Shown: piece by piece, positions 9,043 through 16,898 of the stretch | How positions within the stretch are numbered: the first letter of the stretch is position 1 | How the letters are laid out: each line of letters begins with the position of its first letter | Assembly (NCBI RefSeq): GCF_005280295.1 | Contig: NZ_CP040020.1 | Coordinates: forward strand, 930,001-994,000 | Direction of reading: 5' to 3' | Length of the DNA: 64,000 nucleotides | Source: Brevibacterium sp. CS2 | GTDB lineage: Bacteria > Actinomycetota > Actinomycetes > Actinomycetales > Brevibacteriaceae | The notes under the pieces: model-generated | What the model saw: only the letters and a program-made list of their open reading frames with translations | The model's database searches: none | Told to the model about the DNA's origin: nothing | Translations under genes and position numbers: made by a program

Positions 9043-9080
9043 CACCGGGGTGATCACCTCCCAGCGGTGAGCGGAACGAC

Positions 9081-9114
9081 GAACGGCCCGAGGCGAATTC
9101 GCCTCGGGCCGTTC
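9081..9114. terminator. Bidirectional palindromic terminator
   Basis: A perfect 34-bp palindrome (17-bp arms starting GAACGGCCCGAGG) lies between the convergent solute-binding-protein and LytM genes. The plus-strand side is followed by TCTCGT rather than a T run, as usual in high-GC organisms. Confidence 0.85.
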
Positions 9115-9133
9115 TCGTGCGGGCGTCAGCCGG

Positions 9134-9841
9134 TCACGACTTCACGGGGGAGTCGGCTCCCGCATCGACTCCCTTGCGGTCGAGCCAGTCGTGCGGGTCG
9201 ATGAACCCGACTCCGGTCGACGACTTCCACATCGCACCGCTGGGCTCCGCGGAGTTGAGGAACACGCCGAAGTGCAGGTGGGGGCCTTCGCTGTTGCCGG
9301 TGTTGCCGGCTTCACCGAGCTTGGTGCCGGCCTCGACGGTGTCGCCGGGCTTCACGTCGACGCTGCTGAGGTGCCCGTAGTAGGTGTACATCTCGTCGCC
9401 GTTGATGTCGCCGTGGGCGACGACGAGGCCGTTGCCCGTGTGGTGCTTGAGCGCGGAGCTCGGCGAGGTGTCGCCGACGGTCTTGCCGTCCTCGACCCGG
9501 AGGACCTTCCCGTCCGTCACCGAGGTGATCGGGGTGCCGGTGGGGGTCCCGTAGTCGGTGCCGAGGTGTCCGGGGTAGCCCGGATTGTCGAAGTCGGCCG
9601 TCACCGTCGTCCCGGAGGGAACCGGTGAGCTGTACACGCGATCGGCGGCGGCTTCGACGCTCTCCTGCGCGGTGTCCGCTCCGGCGCTCGCCTCGGCGGC
9701 GTTGGCCACCAGGCCGGGTCCGCCGAAGGCGAGGCCCAGGCCGACGGCGAGTCCGACGGCCGGCGCCACGCGACGGTGGCCGCGGCGAGCCGGGCGGCGG
9801 GGGTGTTCAGTTGCGGCAGCCGTGTGGATGGTGCGTGTCAC
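9134..9841 (-). CDS. Secreted M23 (LytM) metallopeptidase
   Basis: Peptidoglycan endopeptidase of the lysostaphin/LytM fold. An Arg-rich n-region, a hydrophobic core (VAPAVGLAVGLGLAFGG) and an Ala-rich cleavage site (VANAAEA) form a signal peptide of about 48 residues. The M23 domain shows GHLGTDYGTPTGTPI (zinc-binding His and Asp), NGLVVAHGD, YYGHLSSVDVKPGDTVEAG and HLHFGVFLN (last zinc ligands). GTG 9839-9841 follows AAAGGATG, a good ribosome site. It is 235 residues with no extra cell-wall-binding domain. It may trim cross-links or be a remodelling factor; it sits between two paralogous solute-binding proteins without obvious functional link. Confidence 0.9.
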   Translation of the reverse strand: MTRTIHTAAATEHPRRPARRGHRRVAPAVGLAVGLGLAFGGPGLVANAAEASAGADTAQESVEAAADRVYSSPVPSGTTVTADFDNPGYPGHLGTDYGTPTGTPITSVTDGKVLRVEDGKTVGDTSPSSALKHHTGNGLVVAHGDINGDEMYTYYGHLSSVDVKPGDTVEAGTKLGEAGNTGNSEGPHLHFGVFLNSAEPSGAMWKSSTGVGFIDPHDWLDRKGVDAGADSPVKS

Positions 9842-10266
9842 TGTGAATCATCCTTTGTGAGGAATCGGGGATCTGGACGTGCGCATCAGTCCGGCTGAAC
9901 TGACACGACCCACCCGAACAGCGGAGTCTGAGTACCGCCTCAGCGCCCCGGCGCCGAGGTGCGTGCCGGCAAGGGCCGCCCGTGCGGCATGTGCATGGGG
10001 CGGGCCCGGGTGGGGGCCGCGCGGAGTCCGTTCGGGTCTCGGACGGGTTCTCCAAGGTGATGCCAAGGGTCCTGCCACGGGGCGGCTAGCGCGTGTTTCA
10101 CCTGCAGTTCACCTCGACCGGGCCCGCCTGGCAGGCAGTTCAGCACCCCCTCAGGGGGCAATCAGATGCCTTGCCGGTCCGTGATGGGGGTTCCTAGCGT
10201 CGGGGCCGGCACAGCACTCCGACCTTCAAGGAGATGTTTCCTATCCGGACCTGCGCTGCTTCTCGA
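9842..10266. other. Intergenic region upstream of the LytM gene
   Basis: This 425-base stretch holds the leader of the LytM gene (minus strand) and the 3' end of the next solute-binding-protein transcript. A small hairpin CCCCCT/AGGGGG near 10145-10157 may end that transcript. I looked for a cyclic-di-AMP (ydaO) riboswitch, common before actinobacterial cell-wall hydrolases, and did not find its conserved segments. No gene is supported. Confidence 0.4.
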
Positions 10267-11568
10267 TCAGCTGGGGCGGTGGTCCTTCATCGTCTTCTCC
10301 ATGAAGGCCTCACCGAGCGGCCGGTAGTCGGTGTCCATGTCGTACCACTCGTCCATGTCGGCGAGCGGTCCACCGTCGGAGTACCCGAGCTCCTCGACCT
10401 CGGTCGTCCATTCCTCGCGCACGGTCGCCATCCGGTCGAGGATGTCGTCGCCGATGATGCCGGATTCCTCGACCTCCTGACGCTTTCCGTACGCGAAGGC
10501 TTTCACCTCGGCCTGGAGCTCCTCCGAAGCTTCATCGATCTGCACGCCCTGCTCGCGGGCAGAGGCGACGGCTTCACTCTTCGAACTAGAGACCATTGCA
10601 CCGTGGAAGTAGTCGGCGAAGTTGTCTAAGAGGATCTGCTGGTATGCGAGTGGCAGCTCCTCGACTCCCGAACCGGTGAGGATGGCACCGGACACGCGCG
10701 GGAAGCTCGTCGTGGTCGTGTAGCCGAGGTTCGGGGCGACCTCGAAGAATCCGCCCTGGACCACGTCGGAGAGCACCGCGAGCGAGCAGTCGATCGTGCC
10801 GCGCTGCAGGGCTTCGTACGCCTCCACTCCGGCGATCGACACCGGCGATCCGCCGACGTGGCTCACCATGTCGGAGGCCGCCGGAGAGCCGACGCGCACC
10901 TGGAGACCCTGCCAGTCGTCGAGTTCTGGGCTGGGCTCGGTGCAGACGGAGTAGTACTCACCGGACGCCATGACGGGGAGGAACGGTGTCACGTCGTTCT
11001 CCTCGTACTCGGCGAGGATCTCCGGGGTGTTCCACGACAGTTCGGCTGCCGCGAGGTTGGTGACGAGCTCGCCGACTACCGGGGTGGATTCGTCACCAGC
11101 CAGGATTTGGTTGAGTGCATTGAACGCGGGAAACCGTGCCGGGTCGTACGTGGGCAGAGTGAACGCCATGTCGACGCGGCCATCGGCCAATGCGTTATGG
11201 ATTTCGTCGTAGGTGGCGATCGACTGATTCCAGGCGAGCTCCACCGTGATTTGCCCGTCGGACATCTCTTCGACGGCTTCCTTGAAGGACGTGCCGATCG
11301 GAGATTGTGGGGAGTTCTGTGAGGTCGCCGGGATTTGGTAGGTGATCGTCACCGGTTCGAGGTCCTCGATCGCGGCGGAGACGACCTCAGGGGAGGTGCC
11401 GAACGCGTAGCCTTCGCCGCGCTCACCGCCGCCGGTACCTCCGCCGGCGCTGCCGGCACAGGCGGACAGGGTGAGACAGAGGGCCGCTGCGAAGGCGATG
11501 ACGTGGCTGCGGCGGTGCCGAATTGTGGACGGGGAAAAGGGCGAATCTGTGGAGAGGGGGCGCTTCAT
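10267..11568 (-). CDS. TRAP-type (DctP-like) solute-binding lipoprotein 2
   Basis: Paralogue of the 7738-9042 product: same lipobox and linker (SACAGSAGGG, GEGYAFGTS), DLEPVTITYQIPATSQNSP, a DGRVDMAFTLPTYDPARFP block, LDDWQGLQVRVGSPAASD, YEALQRGTIDCS and a similar C-terminal GPLADMDEWYDMDTDYR. It should bind a small carboxylate or similar ligand outside the membrane. Again no permease genes are adjacent. ATG 11566-11568 is preceded by AGGTGA. It follows the TetR gene on the same strand after 140 bases but has its own promoter (TTCAAA and TAGGGT, 17 bp apart, at 11660-11665 and 11637-11642). Confidence 0.85.
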   Translation of the reverse strand: MKRPLSTDSPFSPSTIRHRRSHVIAFAAALCLTLSACAGSAGGGTGGGERGEGYAFGTSPEVVSAAIEDLEPVTITYQIPATSQNSPQSPIGTSFKEAVEEMSDGQITVELAWNQSIATYDEIHNALADGRVDMAFTLPTYDPARFPAFNALNQILAGDESTPVVGELVTNLAAAELSWNTPEILAEYEENDVTPFLPVMASGEYYSVCTEPSPELDDWQGLQVRVGSPAASDMVSHVGGSPVSIAGVEAYEALQRGTIDCSLAVLSDVVQGGFFEVAPNLGYTTTTSFPRVSGAILTGSGVEELPLAYQQILLDNFADYFHGAMVSSSKSEAVASAREQGVQIDEASEELQAEVKAFAYGKRQEVEESGIIGDDILDRMATVREEWTTEVEELGYSDGGPLADMDEWYDMDTDYRPLGEAFMEKTMKDHRPS

Positions 11569-11636
11569 GATCTCACCTGTGAATCGGGACTCGCGCAGTC
11601 GGATGGGTCGCTCATCGTCGAACCGACCTCAAAAAC

Positions 11637-11665
11637 ACCCTAACAAATGCTCAGGCAGTTTTGAA
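11637..11665 (-). promoter_or_regulatory. Promoter of solute-binding lipoprotein 2
   Basis: On the minus strand, -35 TTCAAA (11660-11665), a 17-bp spacer and -10 TAGGGT (11637-11642). It gives a leader of roughly 60 bases before the ATG at 11568. Confidence 0.6.
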
Positions 11666-11708
11666 GAGTCGGGGGATGTGGGGTGCGCCAGCGCAGGGAT
11701 CGCCGCCT

Positions 11709-12443
11709 TCAGGTGATGCCTCGCAGGGCTGCTGCCAGGGTGGCGTCGAAACATGCGGTGCGGTCGTCGGCCGGAAGGCAGGCCAGCGCTCCGACGCTGC
11801 ACAGCACCGCGATTCCGTGGATCGGCGCCCACAGCGCGACGACCTCTGGGTCGACCTGAGGCGTTCCCGCCGCCGATGCAGGCGCAGGAGCACAGTCCGA
11901 TTCCGGGGGCTGTGTGCCCGCGTGGTGGTCGGCTGAGCCCTCCGACTGCTGGACGGCAGGTTCGAGTGCGTCTGTTCGATCCGCTGCGAGGAGTTCCTGC
12001 CGGCGTGCGTCGAGGAGCTCCTGGAGGACCGCAAGGGGGTCCGCGGTGTCCTTGCCCAGTGTGGCGCTGCCCAGCGGCACGGCATCGATGAGGCAGGCGA
12101 AAGAGCTCGACTGGGTGACGGCGAACTCGAAGTACGCGCGGCCTGCGGCAGCGAGCCGCGCGGTTGCCGGAGTCCGCGGCGGGAGCGACGCGAGGCCGTT
12201 GCGCATGTGGTCGGCGAGTCGTTCGAGCACCTCGTGGCGCACGGCTGCCAGCAGATCCTGGTGGTTCGCGAAGTGACGGTAGGCGGCCGAGGCGGAGACT
12301 CCGGCCCGGCGTGCGGCCTCGCGCAGGACGACGGCGGGGGGACCACCGGTCGCAGCGAGGTCGACGCCGATCCTGATCAGTGCGGTGCGGAGATCGCCAT
12401 GACGGTAAGTGGTGCGTGCATGGGCGCGGTTGACGGTGTTCAC
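11709..12443 (-). CDS. TetR-family regulator (WHG/TetR_C_33-like ligand domain)
   Basis: The N-terminal helix-turn-helix reads YRHGDLRTALIRIGVDLAATGGPPAVVLREAARRAGVSASAAYRHFANHQDLLAAVRHE, a textbook TetR DNA-binding domain. The C-terminal helical half (ADHMRNGLAS...AYFEFAV...) resembles the WHG group and carries a Gln/Ser/Asp-rich insertion near residues 165-200. GTG 12441-12443 is the best start: it lies a few bases after a TAGCGT -10 (12455-12460) and has no ribosome site, so the mRNA is nearly leaderless. The gene diverges from a DUF1772 gene over a perfect palindrome (12464-12484), so it probably represses both. Confidence 0.85.
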   Translation of the reverse strand: MNTVNRAHARTTYRHGDLRTALIRIGVDLAATGGPPAVVLREAARRAGVSASAAYRHFANHQDLLAAVRHEVLERLADHMRNGLASLPPRTPATARLAAAGRAYFEFAVTQSSSFACLIDAVPLGSATLGKDTADPLAVLQELLDARRQELLAADRTDALEPAVQQSEGSADHHAGTQPPESDCAPAPASAAGTPQVDPEVVALWAPIHGIAVLCSVGALACLPADDRTACFDATLAAALRGIT

Positions 12444-12463
12444 ATTGCAAGTGTACGCTAGCC

Positions 12464-12484
12464 GTTGTGAACACTGTTCACAAC
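12464..12484. promoter_or_regulatory. TetR operator, perfect palindrome
   Basis: Two perfect 10-base arms (left arm GTTGTGAACA) flank a single C. It covers the -35 region of the TetR promoter and lies about 30 bases before the divergent DUF1772 gene, so one dimer could repress both. Confidence 0.8.
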
Positions 12485-12513
12485 ATGTGTGCGTAAGGAG
12501 AAGGAGCCGACTC

Positions 12514-12945
12514 ATGGACGTGCTGACGTTCGCAGTGGTACTGGTCTCGGGTTTCGTCGGCTGCGCGGAGTTCGGGTCCGTCGCCTTCGTCCATCCAATC
12601 ATCCGGAAACTTCCCGAGGACGCGCAGTTCATCATGGAGAAGGGGCTGCTCGAAACGTTTGGCAGGACCATGCCCGTCGGCATGACCGCCGCGCCGATCC
12701 TCGCCGGAGTCGCCGCCGCGCGTGATTCTTCCAGCTGGTTCATTGCGGCTGCGTTCGTCCTCACGGTGGCCCTGGTGGTCACCATCGTCGGCAACGTCCC
12801 GATCAATGAACGCACTCGCAGATTGACCGAGGCGCCCGAATCATTCATCCGGATGCGGCGCCGGTGGGACGTCTTCCAAGGGATTCGGGGCTCGTTGCAG
12901 CTGCTCGGATTCGTCCTCGTCGTTCTCGCCGTTGCCGCAGGGTGA
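12514..12945 (+). CDS. DUF1772 membrane protein
   Basis: A 143-residue protein with four probable membrane helices (FAVVLVSGFVGCAEFGSVAF, the GMTAAPILAGVAAA region, FIAAAFVLTVALVVTIVGN, and the C-terminal LLGFVLVVLAVAAG). The motif NVPIN after helix 3 and the conserved Trp-Arg pair before the last helix match DUF1772, also called the anthrone-oxygenase-like family. Enzymatic activity is shown only for some fungal relatives, so no reaction should be assumed. ATG 12514 has AAGGAG repeated twice just upstream. Divergent from the TetR gene; likely induced when that repressor is released. Confidence 0.8.
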   Translation: MDVLTFAVVLVSGFVGCAEFGSVAFVHPIIRKLPEDAQFIMEKGLLETFGRTMPVGMTAAPILAGVAAARDSSSWFIAAAFVLTVALVVTIVGNVPINERTRRLTEAPESFIRMRRRWDVFQGIRGSLQLLGFVLVVLAVAAG

Positions 12946-13011
12946 TCGCGGGCGGGCCGGCGGGGCGTTGCTGACCCGACCCCGGACGCCGGGAGAAGTC
13001 GGTGCTCGTGT

Positions 13012-13452
13012 TCACCGCTCGGTCAACGCCCCGACCAGCTCCTCCACTCGGGCGTCGATGTCATCGCGGACCAGGCGCATGCGCTCGATCCCCTCGATGC
13101 CGCGTTCGGAGGGCTCGTCGGTGTGCCAGGTCTCGATCTCCGCGCGCATGCCTTCGACGGGTTCGACGTGCGCCTCGGCGCCGAGCACGATGACCCGATC
13201 GGCGCGGCGCAGCAGCTCCGGGTCGATCGGCTTCGGTGAGCCCTCGCTCATATCCGCTCCGACCTCGGCGACGGCCTCCGCGGAGAGCCCGTTGATCGCC
13301 CAGCCCGGCCGGGTGCCGGCGGAGTGCACCTCGATCGCCTCTCCGGCGCGGCGGCGGAGGAGGGCGGCGGCCATCTGCGACTTCCCGCCGTTCTTCACGC
13401 AGACGAAGAGCACGCTCGGGCGGGAGGCCTCGGCGGGAGGGGTGGCGGTCAT
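13012..13452 (-). CDS. arsC: Arsenate-mycothiol transferase (ArsC, LMW-PTP fold)
   Basis: Reduces arsenate using mycothiol and mycoredoxin, making arsenite for export. The P-loop near the start is CVKNGGKS, with nucleophile Cys18 and Lys24 where the classic LMW-phosphatase loop (CX5R) has Arg; this Lys variant is what I know from corynebacterial mycothiol-dependent ArsC proteins. Further family blocks are [30 protein letters not shown] and [10 protein letters not shown], then [18 protein letters not shown]. The protein is 146 residues. ATG 13450-13452 follows AGGAGA. It is downstream of acr3 on the same strand with 59 bases between, so one arsenic-inducible operon is likely. Confidence 0.85.
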   Translation of the reverse strand: MTATPPAEASRPSVLFVCVKNGGKSQMAAALLRRRAGEAIEVHSAGTRPGWAINGLSAEAVAEVGADMSEGSPKPIDPELLRRADRVIVLGAEAHVEPVEGMRAEIETWHTDEPSERGIEGIERMRLVRDDIDARVEELVGALTER

Positions 13453-13511
13453 GGGGTCTCCTGGGTTCACGGTTCGACGGTTTCCTGGGTTCATGGGCGG
13501 ACTCCGTGGCC

Positions 13512-14660
13512 TCAACGGTGACGCGCGGCGCCCGGCGGGGCGACTGCGGAGCCGGCCCGCACCTCGGGACCGGTGCCGGGCACCGTCGGGTCCCCGGGGA
13601 ACAGGCGCTTCCCGGCCCACAGCGACACGTAGACGAGGGCGACGAGCACGGGCACCTCGATGAGCGGGCCGACGACGCCGGCGAGCGCCTGGCCCGAGGT
13701 CACGCCGAAGGTGCCGATCGCCACCGCGATCGCGAGCTCGAAGTTGTTGCCCGAGGCGGTGAAGGCCGTCGTCGTCGACCGCGCGTAGTCGAGCCCGACC
13801 GCCTTCGCCGACAGCAGCCCGACGGCGAACATCACCACGAAGTAGGCGAGCAGCGGCAGCGCGATGCGCGCGACGTCCCACGGCTGGGAGGTGATCGCCT
13901 CGCCCTGGAGTGCGAACAGCAGCACGATGGTGAACAGCAGGCCGTAGAGCGCCCACGGCCCGAGCTTGGGCAGGAAGCGCTCCTCGTACCACTCGCGCCC
14001 CTTGGCCCTCTCCCCGAGCACGCGGGTGAGGAACCCGGCGAGCAGCGGGATGCCGAGGAACACGAGGACGGAGACGACGATCGCCCAGAAGGAGAAGTCC
14101 GCCGAGGTCGTCGGCAGCCCCAGCCACGACGGCAGCGCCTGGAGGTAGAACCAGCCGAGCGCGCCGAACGCGACGACCTGGAACACCGAGTTGATCGCGA
14201 CGAGCACGGCCGCGGCCTCCCGGTCGCCGCAGGCCAGATCGTTCCAGATGAGGACCATCGCGATGCACCGGGCGAGGCCGACGATGATGAGCCCCGTGCG
14301 GTACTCCGGCAGGTCGGCGAGGAAGATCCACGCGAGGACGAACATCAGCGCCGGGCCCACGACCCAGTTGAGCGCGAGGGACAGGAGCAGCAGGCGCTTG
14401 TCCCCGGTGACCCGGTGGGTCTCGTCATAGCGGACCTTCGCGAGCACCGGGTACATCATGACGAGCAGGCCGATGGCGATCGGGACGGACACCTGGCCGA
14501 TCGCGACCGCATCGAGCGCCGCGCCGAGCCCGGGGACGAACCGGCCGAGCAGGAGGCCGGCGACCATCGCGAGCAGGATCCAGGCCGGCAGCCAGCGGTC
14601 GAGGAAGGACATCTCCCTCATCACCGGTACCGCCTCCGGCCGGGCATGGGTCGTGGTCAT
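13512..14660 (-). CDS. arsB: ACR3-family arsenite efflux permease
   Basis: Proton-motive-force-driven arsenite exporter. About ten membrane helices are visible across 382 residues. Signature segments are [48 protein letters not shown] (with the conserved Cys thought to bind As(III)), and [19 protein letters not shown], which is diagnostic for ACR3. ATG 14658-14660 is chosen because GAGGAG lies directly before it; an upstream in-frame start would run through the operator. It diverges from arsR and precedes arsC. The C-terminal tail ([17 protein letters not shown]) is low-complexity and cytoplasmic. Confidence 0.93.
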   Translation of the reverse strand: MTTTHARPEAVPVMREMSFLDRWLPAWILLAMVAGLLLGRFVPGLGAALDAVAIGQVSVPIAIGLLVMMYPVLAKVRYDETHRVTGDKRLLLLSLALNWVVGPALMFVLAWIFLADLPEYRTGLIIVGLARCIAMVLIWNDLACGDREAAAVLVAINSVFQVVAFGALGWFYLQALPSWLGLPTTSADFSFWAIVVSVLVFLGIPLLAGFLTRVLGERAKGREWYEERFLPKLGPWALYGLLFTIVLLFALQGEAITSQPWDVARIALPLLAYFVVMFAVGLLSAKAVGLDYARSTTTAFTASGNNFELAIAVAIGTFGVTSGQALAGVVGPLIEVPVLVALVYVSLWAGKRLFPGDPTVPGTGPEVRAGSAVAPPGAARHR

Positions 14661-14675
14661 CGGCGTGCACTCCTC

Positions 14676-14734
14676 ATATCGATATCCGTCGATGAAAGGG
14701 TACGCCCACTGATCGACGGGCGTCAATGTATAAT
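14676..14734. promoter_or_regulatory. arsR/acr3 divergent control region
   Basis: A 10-bp palindrome ATATCGATAT (14676-14685) overlaps an inverted repeat ATCGA-N6-TCGAT (14678-14693), the likely ArsR box next to the acr3 start. On the plus strand a perfect TATAAT -10 at 14729-14734 is followed after six bases by the arsR ATG. Confidence 0.7.
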
Positions 14735-14740
14735 GGGACG

Positions 14741-15148
14741 ATGACTGCAGCGACCGTTCCCGAGGTGATCCCCGGCTCGCCGCGCCCGTCCTCGCCCCGG
14801 CAGACCATTCCGTCGAATGCCGGTGCCGCAGCCGAGGCGCCCTGCTGTTCGCTCACCGCCGCGCCGCTCGATGTCGAGCATGCCGAGCACATGGCGCTCA
14901 AGCTCAAGGCCCTCTCCGACCCGACGCGGCTGCGGCTGCTCTCCCACGTCGCCGCCCAGGGGTGCGAGGCGGTGTGCGCCTGCGATCTCACCGATGAGCT
15001 CGGCATCAGCCAGCCCACCGTGAGCCACCACCTCAAGAAGCTCGTCGACGCCGGCCTCCTCACCCGCGAGCAGCGCGGCCGCTGGGCCCACTACACCGTG
15101 ATCCACGAGGCCTTCGACGACCTCAGCGGTTTCCTCGCCCTGCGCTGA
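14741..15148 (+). CDS. arsR: ArsR-family arsenic-responsive repressor
   Basis: Winged-helix repressor: KLKALSDPTRLRLLSHVAAQGCEAVCACDLTDELGISQPTVSHHLKKLVDAGLL. The CEAVCAC segment in the recognition region provides the As(III)-binding cysteines, and two more (CC at the N-terminal tail, residues about 34-35) could contribute as in the corynebacterial ArsR type. It should dissociate from its operator on binding arsenite. The ATG at 14741 follows TATAAT by six bases, so the mRNA is leaderless; the ATG at 14726 overlaps the -10 and is rejected. Diverges from acr3-arsC, which it presumably controls. Confidence 0.9.
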   Translation: MTAATVPEVIPGSPRPSSPRQTIPSNAGAAAEAPCCSLTAAPLDVEHAEHMALKLKALSDPTRLRLLSHVAAQGCEAVCACDLTDELGISQPTVSHHLKKLVDAGLLTREQRGRWAHYTVIHEAFDDLSGFLALR

Positions 15149-15221
15149 CCCTGCTCCCGGGCACCCGCCGGCGCATCTCCACATCAGGCGCGCGTCGCCT
15201 CGGGCGCGGGAGCGCCGGGGC

Positions 15222-16865
15222 TCACACGCCCGAGGCGTACCCGTCGCGCTGCGGGTCGGCGCCGCCGGCCAGCGTCCCCTCGAACCGGGTGAGTGCATGC
15301 ACGCCGGCGAAGGCGTAGGACAGCGCTGAGCGCCGCACCTCGTAGCCCATGTCCTCCACCGCGGTCTGCACGCGCCGCGGGATCCGGTTGGAGATGTCGA
15401 TCGCGTTCGAGGTGGCGACCACGCGCGGTGCCATGACCGCCTCCTGCGCGTTCATCCCGAAGTCGAGGATGTTCGAGATCCCCTGGGCCACCGCCGGGGT
15501 GATCCACGAAGCGCCCGGTGCGCCGATCGCCACCACCGGCTCATCGCCGGACATGACGACGACCGGGGCCATCGTCGTGTTGCGGCGCTTGCCCGGCTGG
15601 ATCGAGTTCACGTGGCCCGGCCGCGGATCGAAGGTGCTCATGCCGCCGTTGAGCACGAAACCGGTGCCCGCCGGGATGTAGCCCGACGGGTTGCCGAGCG
15701 TGTGGGTGAGGGAGATCGTCAGCCCCGACTCGTCGGCCGCGCAGAGGTGCGTGGTGTGCCGGGATTCGTGGGTGGAGACCTGGGGCCGGGCGGCGTCGAC
15801 GTCGGCCTTCTCCCCGGAGCGCACGGCCCGGGCCGCCGCGTCGAGGGAGTCGGCGGTGAGGAGGGCCGCGAAGTCCTCCGGTGAGGCATCGGCCTCGTTC
15901 CACAGCCGCTCCTTGTCCCGCAGCGAGGTCTTCATCGCCTCGGCGAGGATCCGGATGTGCTCGGGGCTGTTGTGCTCGAGTGCGGAGAGGTCGAACCGGT
16001 CCATGATGCCCAGCGTCTGGAGCAGCTGGACCCCGCCGGCTGGTGCCGGGGCGGCGGAGACGGTGAGGCCCCGGTAGCTCGCGGAGAGCGGTGCGGGCTC
16101 GTGGAGCTCGTAGTCGGCGAGGTCCGCGGCGGTGAGGAATCCGCCGTCGGCGGCCACCGAATCGGCGACCGAGACGGCGAGCTCACCGGTGTACAGCGCC
16201 TCCGCGCCGTGATCGCGGAGGTGGATGAGGGTGTCGGCGAGCTCCGGGTTGATGATCGTGTCGCCGACGCTCGGGAAGCTGCCGCCCTCGCCCAGATAGA
16301 TGCGGCGGCCATCAGGCGTGATCGCGAGCTTCTCGCCCATGTTCATCCGCCCGTAGCGGCGCTCGTTCTGGGTGAGCACGGTGTACGTGTGGGGGCGGAC
16401 GAGCCATCCCTCGCGGGCCAGCCGGATCGCCGCGGCGAAGAGATCGGCCCACGGCAGCGAGCCGAACCGTGCGTGGAGGCGGCCGAAGGCGCGCAGGGTG
16501 CCCGGCGTCATCACCGATTGGGCGCCGGTCTCGTTGACGAAGCCCGCCACCCGGTAGCCGAAGCCGTCCGTGGTGGGACCCAGCAGGTCGGCCTCCCACA
16601 TGTCCGGGCGCACCCCGGCCGGACTCGTGCCGAGGCCGTCGATGATGTGGCGGGTGCCGTCCGGGGTGACGATCTGCATGTCGGCCATCCCGCCGATCCC
16701 GCACATGAGCGGGTCGACGACGCCCTGGACCATGGCCGCGGCGATCGCGGCGTCCACGGCGTTGCCGCCCGCGGCGAGCACCTCGACCCCGGCGTCGGTA
16801 GCCTCGGGCTGCGGGGTGGTGATCATCGAGCGGAAGCGGCGGGCGCGAGGTGTGGGGGTCAGCAT
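15222..16865 (-). CDS. ggt: Gamma-glutamyltransferase family protein
   Basis: Ntn-hydrolase that autocleaves before a Thr nucleophile and transfers or hydrolyses gamma-glutamyl groups. The N-terminal part has AGGNAVDAAIAAAMVQGVVDPLMCGIGG, the nucleophile region is ESRHTTHLCAAD (Thr near residue 370), and the C-terminal block is GYIPAGTGFVLNGGMSTF...RRNTTMAPVVV. At about 547 residues it is normal length. No signal peptide is seen, so it may be cytoplasmic or act on amide substrates other than glutathione. ATG 16863-16865 is favoured over GTG 16872-16874 because TAGCGT (16873-16878) ends seven bases before it: a leaderless mRNA. The upstream transporter gene ends 33 bases earlier on the same strand. 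Confidence 0.88.
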   Translation of the reverse strand: MLTPTPRARRFRSMITTPQPEATDAGVEVLAAGGNAVDAAIAAAMVQGVVDPLMCGIGGMADMQIVTPDGTRHIIDGLGTSPAGVRPDMWEADLLGPTTDGFGYRVAGFVNETGAQSVMTPGTLRAFGRLHARFGSLPWADLFAAAIRLAREGWLVRPHTYTVLTQNERRYGRMNMGEKLAITPDGRRIYLGEGGSFPSVGDTIINPELADTLIHLRDHGAEALYTGELAVSVADSVAADGGFLTAADLADYELHEPAPLSASYRGLTVSAAPAPAGGVQLLQTLGIMDRFDLSALEHNSPEHIRILAEAMKTSLRDKERLWNEADASPEDFAALLTADSLDAAARAVRSGEKADVDAARPQVSTHESRHTTHLCAADESGLTISLTHTLGNPSGYIPAGTGFVLNGGMSTFDPRPGHVNSIQPGKRRNTTMAPVVVMSGDEPVVAIGAPGASWITPAVAQGISNILDFGMNAQEAVMAPRVVATSNAIDISNRIPRRVQTAVEDMGYEVRRSALSYAFAGVHALTRFEGTLAGGADPQRDGYASGV

Positions 16866-16898
16866 GGGATCCACGCTAGCGGAGGAGAGCCGACCTGC

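Noticed and set aside
9842..10230. Cyclic-di-AMP (ydaO) riboswitch before the LytM gene
   Set aside because: This riboswitch often precedes actinobacterial wall hydrolases, but I could not find its conserved segments in the right order.
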